DNA of 11,000 bases from Acidimicrobiia bacterium (GCA_013694495.1 JACDCH010000625.1:1-11000); one strand, 5' to 3'; shown: positions 1 to 6,856, counted from the first letter of the stretch. Notes: generated from the letters alone by a model not told the origin. Numbers and translations: made by a program.

Positions 1-2
1 GT

Positions 3-1913
3 CGCGGCCCGGGCGGTCCCGGTGGCCGGCGGCAGCCCCGCAAGGGCGGTCGTCGTCGTCGCAACCGCGAGGAGCTCCAGCCGATCGAGGCGCCGAGCTA
101 CACGCCGCGCGACGCACCGGTCCCCGAGGGCGTCATCGTGGTCGAGCGGGCCTCCACCGCCCAGGACCTCGGGCCCAAGTTCAACCGCACCGCGTCCGAC
201 GTCGTGCGCTTCCTCATGGGCCTGGGCGAGATGATCACCGCCACCCAGTCGCTGTCCGACGACCAGATCGAGCTGTTCGCGGCCGAGATGGGCACCGAGC
301 TGCGCCTCGTCGACCCGGGCCAGGAGCAGGAGGTCGAGCTCCAGAAGCGGCTCCTCCTCCCCGACGCCGAGGACGACGAGCAGGACGACTGGCCCACGCG
401 GGCGCCCGTGATCACGATCATGGGCCACGTCGACCACGGCAAGACGAAGCTGCTCGACCGCATCCGCAGCACCAACGTCGTGGCCGGCGAGGCCGGGGGC
501 ATCACCCAGCACATCGGTGCGTACCAGGTCGAGAAGGACGGCCGGGCGGTCACCTTCATCGACACCCCCGGCCACGCCGCCTTCACCGCCATGCGGGCCC
601 GCGGCGCCGAGGCCACCGACATCGTCGTGCTGGTCGTGGCGGCCGACGACGGCGTCATGCCCCAGACCATCGAGGCGCTGAACCACGCCAAGGCGGCCGA
701 GGTGCCCATCGTCGTGGCGATCAACAAGATCGACCGCGAGGAGGCCAACCCCGACAACGTGATGCGCCAGCTCTCCGAGCACGGGCTCATCCCGCAGCAG
801 TGGGGCGGCGACACCGAGATGGTCCAGGTCTCGGCACTGCAGGACCTCGGCATCGAGGACCTGCTCGAGACCGTGTTGCTCGTCGCCGACGTCGAGGACC
901 TCCGGGCCGAGATCGGTGGCCGGGCCCAGGGCGTCGTCCTCGAGTCGCACCTCGACGTCGGTCGTGGCCCGGTCGCGTCGATCCTCGTGCAGCGGGGCAC
1001 GCTTCGCGTCGGCGATCCGCTCGTCGCCGGCCCCGCGTGGGGCCGGGTGCGGGCCATCCTCGACGACCGGGGCAACCAGCTGAAGGAAGCCGGGCCGTCG
1101 ATGCCCGTCGCCGTGCTCGGCCTCGACGACGTGGCCGACGCCGGCGACCCGTTCGTGGTCGCCCCCGACGAGAAGACGGCCCGCGACGTGGCCGGCACCC
1201 GCGAGCACTGGCAGCGCATCGCATCGCTCGGCCGCGACGCCAGGGTCTCCACCGCTGGCGCCAAGCTCGAGGACATCTTCGAGCAGATCCAGGCGGGTGA
1301 GGCGGCGACGCTGAACCTCATCCTGAAGGCCGACGTCACCGGCTCGCTCGAGGCCCTCACCGACTCGCTCCGCAAGCTCGAGCGCGACGAGGTGAAGCTG
1401 GCCTTCGTGCACCGGGCCGTCGGCGGGATCACCCAGCACGACGTGCAGTTGGCGGCCACGTCGAACGCCACGATCATCGGCTTCAACGTCCGCCCGGACC
1501 GCAAGGCGCGCGAGCTGGCGGAGCAGGAGAACGTCGAGGTCCGCCTCTACGAGATCATCTACCAGGTGCACGAGGACATCGAGAACGCCATGCTCGGCAT
1601 GCTCGCCCCCGAGTTCGAGGAGGTCGTCACCGGCGACGCCGAGGTCCGGGAGATCTTCTCGATCCCCCGCGTCGGCAAGATCGCGGGCTGCTACGTCACC
1701 GACGGCGCCATCTCCCGGGGGTCCAAGGTCCGCTTCCTGCGGGACGGCACCATCATCTGGAAGGGCGCGATCCAGTCGCTCAAGCGGTTCAAGGACGACG
1801 CCGCCGAGGTCCGCTCGGGCTTCGAGTGCGGCATCGGCCTCACCGACTTCCAGGACCTGAAGCCGGGCGACGTGATCGAGACCTACGAGGAGCGCGAGGT
1901 CCCTCGCACCTGA
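3..1913 (+). CDS. infB: Translation initiation factor IF-2 (5' end outside the window)
   Basis: IF2 is the GTPase that brings initiator fMet-tRNA to the 30S subunit and promotes 50S joining in the cytoplasm. The frame is already open at base 3, and about 636 codons are visible. The first ~20 residues are Gly/Arg-rich linker, typical of the long actinobacterial IF2 N-terminus, so the true start lies upstream. An IF2_N module follows (around ASDVVRFLMGLGEMITATQSL, 198-260). The G domain shows G1 GHVDHGKT at 423-446, G3 DTPGH at 561-575 and G4 NKID at 723-734. The beta-barrel domain II, domain III and the C-terminal fMet-tRNA-binding domain fill the rest, ending in a normal TGA stop. All core GTPase residues are intact. 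It heads the ylxP-rbfA-truB series. The TGA is followed 4 nt later by repeat copy A. Identification is secure; only the upstream extent is unknown. Confidence 0.98.
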   Translation, partial: RGPGGPGGRRQPRKGGRRRRNREELQPIEAPSYTPRDAPVPEGVIVVERASTAQDLGPKFNRTASDVVRFLMGLGEMITATQSLSDDQIELFAAEMGTELRLVDPGQEQEVELQKRLLLPDAEDDEQDDWPTRAPVITIMGHVDHGKTKLLDRIRSTNVVAGEAGGITQHIGAYQVEKDGRAVTFIDTPGHAAFTAMRARGAEATDIVVLVVAADDGVMPQTIEALNHAKAAEVPIVVAINKIDREEANPDNVMRQLSEHGLIPQQWGGDTEMVQVSALQDLGIEDLLETVLLVADVEDLRAEIGGRAQGVVLESHLDVGRGPVASILVQRGTLRVGDPLVAGPAWGRVRAILDDRGNQLKEAGPSMPVAVLGLDDVADAGDPFVVAPDEKTARDVAGTREHWQRIASLGRDARVSTAGAKLEDIFEQIQAGEAATLNLILKADVTGSLEALTDSLRKLERDEVKLAFVHRAVGGITQHDVQLAATSNATIIGFNVRPDRKARELAEQENVEVRLYEIIYQVHEDIENAMLGMLAPEFEEVVTGDAEVREIFSIPRVGKIAGCYVTDGAISRGSKVRFLRDGTIIWKGAIQSLKRFKDDAAEVRSGFECGIGLTDFQDLKPGDVIETYEEREVPRT

Positions 1914-2020
1914 TATGTCGAGCTCACTCGCTCGCTGGCGCTCGCTCCGTTCGCTCGAGTTCGAGCGCCCTCGCTTCGCTCGGACTGTTGCGGTCCTCGG
2001 CCGACTTCGTCGCTGCATCG
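1914..2020 (+). repeat. Dispersed post-stop repeat, copy A (3'-truncated)
   Basis: First of three related sequences in the window (others at 2339-2482 and 7979-8130). The core TCGAGCTCACTCG begins at 1918, exactly 4 nt after the infB TGA. CTCCGTTCGCTCGAG is shared by all three copies, and a 22-nt run around the CGGCCG at 1998-2003 is identical to copy C. TCGAGC (1918-1923) can pair with GCTCGA (1953-1958). The similarity stops near 2020, before the second CGGCCG and the GGGGCTCCGCCCC hairpin present in copies B/C, so this copy is shortened. It separates infB from ylxP, genes normally packed closely. Orientation is given as the strand of the flanking genes. Confidence 0.85.
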
Positions 2021-2041
2021 CTTTCCAAGTCTTTGCCTGAC

Positions 2042-2338
2042 GTGCACGCCTGCGCCGTTCGCTTCGAGCTCTTCATCCCGGACTGCCACTCGCTGAAGCA
2101 GAAGCGCTCGGCGGTCCGGCCGATCGTCGAAGGGGCGCGCCGCCGCTACAAGGTGGCGAGCGCCGAGGTCGGCCACCTCGACTCGTGGCAGCGGGCCGAC
2201 ATCGGTGTCTCGACGGTGGCCGCCACCGAGTCGCACGTGCGTGACGTCCTGGCCGAGGTCGAGCGCTTCGTGTGGTCCTTCCCCGAGGTCCAGGTCCTGA
2301 GCGCCCGCCGCTCCTGGCTCGAAGAGGAGGAGGACTGA
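2042..2338 (+). CDS. ylxP: DUF503 / YlxP-like small protein
   Basis: A 98-residue protein of the DUF503 family, which is commonly found between infB and rbfA. Its molecular role is not firmly established; a link to ribosome maturation is suggested by the neighbourhood. Visible family features are the N-terminal strand VHACAVRFELFIPDCHSLKQKRS, then AEVGHLDSWQRADIGVSTVA, then a C-terminal FPEVQVLSARRSW. Length matches the family (about 90-100). I chose the GTG at 2042 because it gives the usual family N-terminus (M-H-[VA]...). The frame stays open 72 codons further upstream, to 1826, but that extension runs through repeat A and the end of infB and is low-complexity Ser/Ala/Arg, so it is probably not coding. 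No Shine-Dalgarno sequence is visible before 2042. Translation may depend on readthrough or coupling from infB, or the original site may have been displaced by the repeat. Confidence 0.88.
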   Translation: MHACAVRFELFIPDCHSLKQKRSAVRPIVEGARRRYKVASAEVGHLDSWQRADIGVSTVAATESHVRDVLAEVERFVWSFPEVQVLSARRSWLEEEED

Positions 2339-2482
2339 TGTTTCGAGCTCACTCGCTTCGCTCCGTTCGCTCGAGCTTGGAGGCCCCGACTTCGTCGGGA
2401 CAGTGCCGGCCCTCGGCCGACTGCGTCGCCCTGCGGCCGATCTCTGGTGGCTCCGCCCCCAGGCCCCCAGCGCCTTCGGCGG
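2339..2482 (+). repeat. Dispersed post-stop repeat, copy B (full length)
   Basis: Second copy. The core TCGAGCTCACTCG begins at 2343, again exactly 4 nt after a TGA stop (ylxP). It aligns along its length with copy C, with a short deletion near 2361 and an altered middle. Possible hairpins in order: TCGAGC 2343-2348 with GCTCGA 2369-2374; CCCGAC 2385-2390 with GTCGGG 2394-2399 around a TTC loop; CGGCCG 2414-2419 with CGGCCG 2434-2439; CTGG(T)GGC with GCC(C)CCAG around TCC (2444-2462); CGCC 2471-2474 with GGCG 2478-2481 around TTC. It fills most of the ylxP-rbfA gap; the rbfA ribosome-binding site lies just beyond it. Confidence 0.88.
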
Positions 2483-2517
2483 ACTCGACGTCGGAGGCGT
2501 GCTCGTGTCGTTCCGAC

Positions 2518-2524
2518 AGGAGGG
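2518..2524 (+). promoter_or_regulatory. Shine-Dalgarno site of rbfA
   Basis: AGGAGGG lies 9 nt before the GTG at 2534. It fixes that GTG as the rbfA start rather than the longer upstream in-frame candidates, whose encoded N-terminus is Arg/Pro-rich read from repeat B. Confidence 0.85.
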
Positions 2525-2533
2525 ACTGACAGC

Positions 2534-2920
2534 GTGCCCCGACCCCAGCGCAACGCCCCCCGCTATCCCCGTACGGCGCGGGTGAACGAGCTCGTCCGCC
2601 AGATCGTGGCCGAGTCGCTCGAGCGGGTCGACGACGAGCGCCTCGACCTCGTGGCCATCACCCAGGTGGTGGTCGACGCCGACCTGCGTCACGCCACCGT
2701 GTACTACGACGCCCTCGGCGGCGCCGAGGTCGACGCCGCAGTGCTCGAGGCTTTCGGCGAGCAGCGGGTGCGGCTCCAGGCGGCGATCGGTCGCCAGGCC
2801 CGCCTCAAGCGCACGCCCGAACTCCTCTTCAAGGCCGACGACGTCGAGCGCACTGCAGGTCGGGTCGACGACATCATCCGCGGCCTGCACGCGGATGAAC
2901 CCGATGCCCCGCCGGCCTGA
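2534..2920 (+). CDS. rbfA: Ribosome-binding factor A
   Basis: RbfA is a small KH-type RNA-binding protein that binds the immature 30S subunit near helix 1 of 16S rRNA and helps complete 17S-to-16S maturation, notably at low temperature. The 128-residue product fits the family. The N-terminal helix (RVNELVRQIVAESLERVDDERL), the strand VAITQVVVDADLRHATVYYDAL and the signature GRQARLKRTPELLFKADD (the usual 'R..LR.TPEL.F..D' segment) are visible. The start is the GTG preceded by a strong AGGAGGG. Its 3' end overlaps truB by 26 nt in another frame, indicating translational coupling. No DHH-family phosphoesterase gene lies between rbfA and truB, unlike many actinobacteria. Confidence 0.95.
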   Translation: MPRPQRNAPRYPRTARVNELVRQIVAESLERVDDERLDLVAITQVVVDADLRHATVYYDALGGAEVDAAVLEAFGEQRVRLQAAIGRQARLKRTPELLFKADDVERTAGRVDDIIRGLHADEPDAPPA

Positions 2921-3794
2921 CGGCCCCGACGGTCTGGCGGTGGTCGACAAGGCCGCCGACTGGACCAGCCACGACGTCGTGGCCAAGCTCCGGGGGATCC
3001 TCGGGACCCGCAAGGTCGGCCACGCCGGCACCCTCGATCCGGACGCGACGGGCGTGCTGCTGGTGGGCGTGGGCAAGGTGACCCGGCTGCTGCGGTTCCT
3101 GTCGGCCGCGGGTAAGGCCTACGAGGGTGAGGTCGTGCTCGGCGTCGAGACGAACACGCTCGACGCCGCCGGTGAGGTCACGGCCACCCACGACATGGCC
3201 GGCGTGACGCTCGACGCCGTGCGGGCGGCCGCCACGGCGTTCGTCGGCGACATCGAGCAGGTCCCGCCGATGGTCTCGGCCGTGCAGATCGGCGGCCGGC
3301 GCCTCTACGAGCTGGCCCGCGAGGGGATCGAGGTCGAGCGCGCCGCCCGGCCCGTGCGCGTCGACCGCTACGACCTCGAGGCCACCGACGACCCCCTCGT
3401 GTTCCGGGCGGTCGTGGAGTGCTCGTCGGGGACGTTCATCCGGTCGTTGGCCGCCGACCTCGGCGCCGCCCTCGGTGGCGGGGCCCACCTGCGGGCGTTG
3501 CGGCGCACGCGGGTCGCGTCGTTCGGCCTCGCCCTCGCCGTCCCGCTGGAGCAGGTCACCGCCGAGGGGCTGCTGGCTCCGGCCGAGGCCCTGCGCGACC
3601 TCCCGGCCGCCGAGGTCGGCGAGGACCTGGCCGTCGACGTCGGGCACGGCAAGGTGCTCGACGCCGAACGCCTCGGCGTCAGCGGCGCCGGGCCGTGGCG
3701 CGTGCTCGACGCGAGCGGTGCGCTGCTGGCCGTGTACGAGCCCTACGCCGCCGGCCGGGTGAAGCCGTCGGTCGTGCTGCCGCGCTCCCCGTAG
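2895..3794 (+). CDS. truB: tRNA pseudouridine-55 synthase
   Basis: TruB isomerises U55 of the tRNA T-loop to pseudouridine. The 299-residue protein carries the catalytic motif GHAGTLDPDATGVL at residues 42-55, with Asp48 the expected nucleophile. PPMVSAVQIGGRRLYELAR (124-142) and CSSGTFIRSLAADLG (176-190) are further family motifs. Residues ~240-297 fit the C-terminal PUA-like domain of actinobacterial TruB. Two ATGs are possible (2895 and 2904). Neither has a clear Shine-Dalgarno site, and both overlap rbfA, so coupled re-initiation is likely; I give the longer form. The TAG stop is directly followed by the stop (TAG on the minus strand) of the convergent gene, giving TAGCTA with no spacer and hence no room for a terminator between the two genes. 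Confidence 0.96.
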   Translation: MNPMPRRPDGPDGLAVVDKAADWTSHDVVAKLRGILGTRKVGHAGTLDPDATGVLLVGVGKVTRLLRFLSAAGKAYEGEVVLGVETNTLDAAGEVTATHDMAGVTLDAVRAAATAFVGDIEQVPPMVSAVQIGGRRLYELAREGIEVERAARPVRVDRYDLEATDDPLVFRAVVECSSGTFIRSLAADLGAALGGGAHLRALRRTRVASFGLALAVPLEQVTAEGLLAPAEALRDLPAAEVGEDLAVDVGHGKVLDAERLGVSGAGPWRVLDASGALLAVYEPYAAGRVKPSVVLPRSP

Positions 3795-5717
3795 CTACTC
3801 GTTCTCGAACTGGAAGGTCGTGTAGTCCCCGCCCAGCTCAGCCGGTAGGTACGCCTCGACCGTCACCGAGCCGGGCCCGAACCGCTCGAGGTCGGTGACC
3901 ATCATGCTGTAGGTCTCGCCCTGCAGGGTCCCGGGGACGTCGTCCCGCAGCTCGATCTCCACGACCTCCATCTTCCCCTCGGCGCCGGTGATCCGAACGG
4001 TCGCCTTCGTGCCCGCCGGGATCGGGGTGTCGCCGACCGAGTACGCCACGAGCCGCAGGGTGTGGGTTGGCGGATCGTGCTGGAAGTAGCCCTCCTCGGC
4101 CCAGCGGGCCTCGGCACCACCCTCGTGGAAGGTGTGCGCGGGTCGCTCGTCGGTGGACGCGGGGACGTTGCGGTGCCCGCGCAGGGCCGCCCAGGTCTGG
4201 TTCCCCACGACGCCGTCGGGCTGGATGTCCTGGCCCTGCTGGTAGCGGCGCACCGCCGCCTCGGTCCCGGGCCCGAAGTCCCCGTCGATCGACACCGGGT
4301 GGCCGTTCTCGGAGAGCAGCACCTGCAGGTACTCGACCCAGCCGTCGGAGCTCTTGTCGCCCCGGCGAAGGGTCGGCTCGCCCTCCTCGGCCGGCGGTGC
4401 CCAGGTGGCCTGCTGCTGCGGAGGCGTGGTGCCACCCCCGCCGCCGCCACCGAGCAGGGTGAACACGGCACGGACCTCGGCATCGCCGTCGCTGATCACC
4501 TCCTGCTTGGTGAAGTTCGATCCCTCGGGCTCGCCGCTGACATCGGAGGTGGCCGAGTTCGTGCCCCCCTCCGGGTTGTTCCACTGAAGTTGCCAGAAGC
4601 CGTGGCCGGCCTCCCCGATCTGGATCGTCGCGAAGCCGGCGTTGCCCTGCTGGTCTGCGCCGGTCGCCCCCGGGGTCTCGGTGGACTCGCCCTCGGCGGT
4701 GCCTCCGGGTGCGATCAGGAGGCCGTTCTCGAGGCCCTCGAGCTGACCCCGCATGGCCGCCGCGGCAACGACCATCAGCTCCTGCTGGGTGGCGTTCACG
4801 ATCTGGACGACGGTCTTCGTGGCCGTGCCACCAGGTTGCGGCGTCGGTCCGGTGCCGCTGCCGCCGGAGAGCGTGAACGTGACCGGGACGTTCTCCTCGC
4901 CCTGGCCGGCCTGGGCCAGGCCTCGGAACGTCGCCATCGCCGACCCCGTGACCTGCGAGTGGGCGGTGTTCTGGGCGTTCTCGGGGTTGTCCCAGTCGAT
5001 CCGCCAGAAGTTGCCGCCGCCGAGGTCGTAGGTGACGAACCCGGTGGTGCCCTCCTCGTTGGCCCCCGCTGTCTCGACCGACGAGATCTGGATCTCCTCA
5101 TCCGGGTCGATGTGCGGAGGGACCGTCGCCGTGAAACCGCCGCGCGTGTGGCCCTGTTCGTGCAGGGTGATCTGCTGCTGCGTCTCGTTCTTGACCGTGA
5201 TGACGCAGGAAGTCGGGACATCGGTGGCCGTTCCGCCGCCACCGTTCGGCTTCGGCGGCGCGAAGCCGACCCGATCGAGCATGTACACGAACGGGACGTC
5301 GTCCGTGCCGCTCGGGGGGACGGTGGGAGCCAACCGGATGATGCGCGGATGGTTCGACGGCGTCAGGTTCTCGCTGGCCTTGTTGTCGCCGCGGACGGGG
5401 AGGTCGAAGGAGATCTGCCAGTCGGCTTGCTTGAGGCCCTGCGCGTCGCTCAGGACGTAGTTGATCGCCCCCTCGGCGCCCTCGACGAAGCTGTCGCCGA
5501 CGATCCCGAAGCTGTCCTCCTCCATGGGCTGGAGGACCTGGGGCGGCCTGGCCGTCGACGCGACCTCGCCGTCCGTGAGGATCGGCGTCCCGACCATCGT
5601 CATCTTGAACTCGGTGTGGTTCTTGATGGTGATGACGCCCGTCGGGGCGGACGTGATGTCCTTGAGGATCTCGAAGACCTCTTCGGCGGTGCGGATGACG
5701 GTCTCGGGGTCAACCAT
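3795..5717 (-). CDS. Triple aegerolysin-like repeat protein with peptidoglycan-binding domain
   Basis: A 640-residue protein with no counterpart in the usual truB-ribF gap. Three related beta-rich repeats occupy residues ~27-148, ~171-284 and ~302-423. Each starts with a 'V.I.N.T...' strand, has a central PP-x(2-3)-I/L-x-P segment or equivalent, an '(E)G..G...Y' motif (EGAEGAINYVL 80-89; EGTTGFVTYD 222-231; GNAGFATIQI 358-367) and 'W.I.WDNP..(G).N' (239-250; 377-387). This resembles aegerolysins such as ostreolysin/pleurotolysin A and the bacterial Gpp34/Cry34 insecticidal proteins, compared from memory. Gly/Pro/Thr linkers join the repeats. Residues ~449-512 are a clear PG_binding_1 domain (LRRGD...LQVLLSENGHPVSIDGDFGPGTEAAVRRYQ...DGVVGNQTWAAL). 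Residues ~536-638 form an unrecognised beta-rich domain. No signal peptide or membrane segment is seen. The ATG at 5717 has AAGGA 7 nt upstream. Function unknown: surface binding or toxin-like activity is inference. Confidence 0.85.
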   Translation of the reverse strand: MVDPETVIRTAEEVFEILKDITSAPTGVITIKNHTEFKMTMVGTPILTDGEVASTARPPQVLQPMEEDSFGIVGDSFVEGAEGAINYVLSDAQGLKQADWQISFDLPVRGDNKASENLTPSNHPRIIRLAPTVPPSGTDDVPFVYMLDRVGFAPPKPNGGGGTATDVPTSCVITVKNETQQQITLHEQGHTRGGFTATVPPHIDPDEEIQISSVETAGANEEGTTGFVTYDLGGGNFWRIDWDNPENAQNTAHSQVTGSAMATFRGLAQAGQGEENVPVTFTLSGGSGTGPTPQPGGTATKTVVQIVNATQQELMVVAAAAMRGQLEGLENGLLIAPGGTAEGESTETPGATGADQQGNAGFATIQIGEAGHGFWQLQWNNPEGGTNSATSDVSGEPEGSNFTKQEVISDGDAEVRAVFTLLGGGGGGGTTPPQQQATWAPPAEEGEPTLRRGDKSSDGWVEYLQVLLSENGHPVSIDGDFGPGTEAAVRRYQQGQDIQPDGVVGNQTWAALRGHRNVPASTDERPAHTFHEGGAEARWAEEGYFQHDPPTHTLRLVAYSVGDTPIPAGTKATVRITGAEGKMEVVEIELRDDVPGTLQGETYSMMVTDLERFGPGSVTVEAYLPAELGGDYTTFQFENE

Positions 5718-5724
5718 CCCCGGA

Positions 5725-5729
5725 TCCTT
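5725..5729 (-). promoter_or_regulatory. Shine-Dalgarno site of the minus-strand aegerolysin-like gene
   Basis: On the minus strand GAAGGAT precedes the ATG at 5717; the AAGGA core sits 7 nt upstream. This supports both the strand choice and the start, and therefore the absence of an N-terminal signal sequence. Confidence 0.7.
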
Positions 5730-5818
5730 CCACGCGCCCGGCCTGCCGCATCGCCCGTTCGGGTGGACCTTCGGGCAACGGTGCGGCGCGCCGTCGGTGT
5801 CCCGCGAGGACCCCTGAG

Positions 5819-5824
5819 TAGCCT
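5819..5824 (+). promoter_or_regulatory. Candidate -10 element of ribF (leaderless transcript)
   Basis: TAGCCT fits the actinobacterial TANNNT -10 pattern and ends 9 nt before the ribF ATG, the spacing expected if transcription begins at or next to the start codon. No Shine-Dalgarno sequence precedes the ATG, which agrees with leaderless initiation. No convincing -35 is visible. The whole 116-nt divergent spacer (5718-5833) must hold the promoters of both ribF and the minus-strand gene; for the latter I see no clear -10. Confidence 0.4.
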
Positions 5825-5833
5825 CCGCCCCCG

Positions 5834-6799
5834 ATGGCCAGCGTCGTGCGCCACCCCCACGACGAGTGCCCCCGGCCGGCGTCGGGCTCCGCCGTCACGA
5901 TCGGCGCCTACGACGGCGTGCACCTCGGCCACCGGGCCGTCATCGCCGAGCTCCGGCGGCGGGCGGCCGATCGGGGGCTCGAGAGCGCGGTGATCACCTT
6001 CGACCAGCACCCGGCCCGCGTGGTCCGGCCCGAGTCGGCGCCGCTGCAGCTCACCGCCCTCGACCAGGAGATCGAGCTGCTGGCCGGCACCGGCGTCGAC
6101 CACGTCGTCGTGCTCACGTTCGACGAGGTCCGGGCCAAGGAGTCGGCCGAGGAGTTCGTGCACGAGGTGCTCGTCGGGTGCCTGGCCGCCCGCCTCGTGA
6201 TCGTGGGCGAGGACTTCCACTTCGGCCACGAGCGCCGGGGCAACGTCGCCCTCCTGCGGGAGCTGGGCCGGGAGCTCGGCTTCGAGGTGGAGGGTCTGGC
6301 CCTCGTCGGGCGTGACGGCGAACCCGCCGACGAGGCCGAGCAGCACGTGTCGTCGACGGCCATCCGGCGAGCCCTCGTCGCCGGCGACCTGGCCGCGGCC
6401 AACGCCATGCTCGGCCGGCCCCACGAGGTGCGTGGCGTCGTCCGCCACGGCGACCGCCGGGGCCGGGAGTGGGGCTTCCCCACGGCCAACGTCGAGGTCC
6501 CCGACGAGTGCCAGCTGCCGGCCGACGGCATCTACGCCGCGCTCTACGAGCGGCCCGACGGCTCCGTGCACCCCGGGGCGGCGTCGCTCGGCCGGCGGCC
6601 GACGATCTACGACGACCAGCCATACCGCCTGCTCGAGGTGCACCTGCTCGACGGCACGGACTTCGACCTCTACGACGAGCCGGCCCGGGTCCGCTTCGTC
6701 GAGCGCCTGCGGGGCGAGGAGCGCTTCGAGACCATCGAGTCGCTCGTCGCCCAGATCGCCAAGGATTGCGACGACGCCCGCCGGGTGCTCGCCGACTGA
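5834..6799 (+). CDS. ribF: Bifunctional riboflavin kinase / FAD synthetase
   Basis: RibF phosphorylates riboflavin to FMN and adenylylates FMN to FAD. The 321-residue protein has both modules. The N-terminal nucleotidyltransferase shows GAYDGVHLGH (24-33), GEDFHFGHERRGN (125-137) and SSTAIR (173-178). The C-terminal kinase shows GFPTANV (214-220), GIYAALY (232-238), SLGRRPTI (251-258) and the family ending FVERLRGEERFETIESLVAQIAKD. It has normal length and no missing key motif. It restarts the + strand series after the inverted aegerolysin-like gene, so it needs its own promoter in the divergent spacer. The ATG at 5834 has no Shine-Dalgarno; an in-frame GTG at 5846 is a weaker alternative. 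Confidence 0.96.
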   Translation: MASVVRHPHDECPRPASGSAVTIGAYDGVHLGHRAVIAELRRRAADRGLESAVITFDQHPARVVRPESAPLQLTALDQEIELLAGTGVDHVVVLTFDEVRAKESAEEFVHEVLVGCLAARLVIVGEDFHFGHERRGNVALLRELGRELGFEVEGLALVGRDGEPADEAEQHVSSTAIRRALVAGDLAAANAMLGRPHEVRGVVRHGDRRGREWGFPTANVEVPDECQLPADGIYAALYERPDGSVHPGAASLGRRPTIYDDQPYRLLEVHLLDGTDFDLYDEPARVRFVERLRGEERFETIESLVAQIAKDCDDARRVLAD

Positions 6800-6856
6800 C
6801 GGCTCCCTGACGGGGGTGTCACCCGCGGCCTGACCCAGCGGTCAAGATGGTGGGCC

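Noticed and set aside
98..1504. Minus-strand open frame opposite infB
   Set aside because: Ser/Arg/Thr-rich translation without motifs, fully antisense to conserved IF2 domains; typical of high-GC shadow frames.
1883..3076. Minus-strand open frame spanning ylxP, rbfA and repeats A/B
   Set aside because: Antisense to two recognised genes. The repeats are open in several frames and so lengthen spurious frames (for example the recurring ELETS peptide).
5718..5833. Possible mobile-element boundary next to the aegerolysin-like gene
   Set aside because: No terminal inverted repeats, target-site duplication, integrase, transposase or tRNA remnant is visible on either side of 3795-5717.
4062..5993. 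Long plus-strand open frame (643 codons) opposite the aegerolysin-like gene
   Set aside because: It is the antisense shadow of the minus-strand gene and runs into ribF in a wrong frame. Its translation is Gly/Arg/Leu-rich without any domain, while the minus strand gives a clear PG_binding_1 domain, three internal repeats and a good ribosome-binding site.
6814..6824. GGGTGTCACCC palindrome between ribF and the hydrolase
   Set aside because: One-base centre makes a poor RNA hairpin and there is no T-run. It could be an operator half-site pair, but nothing else supports that.
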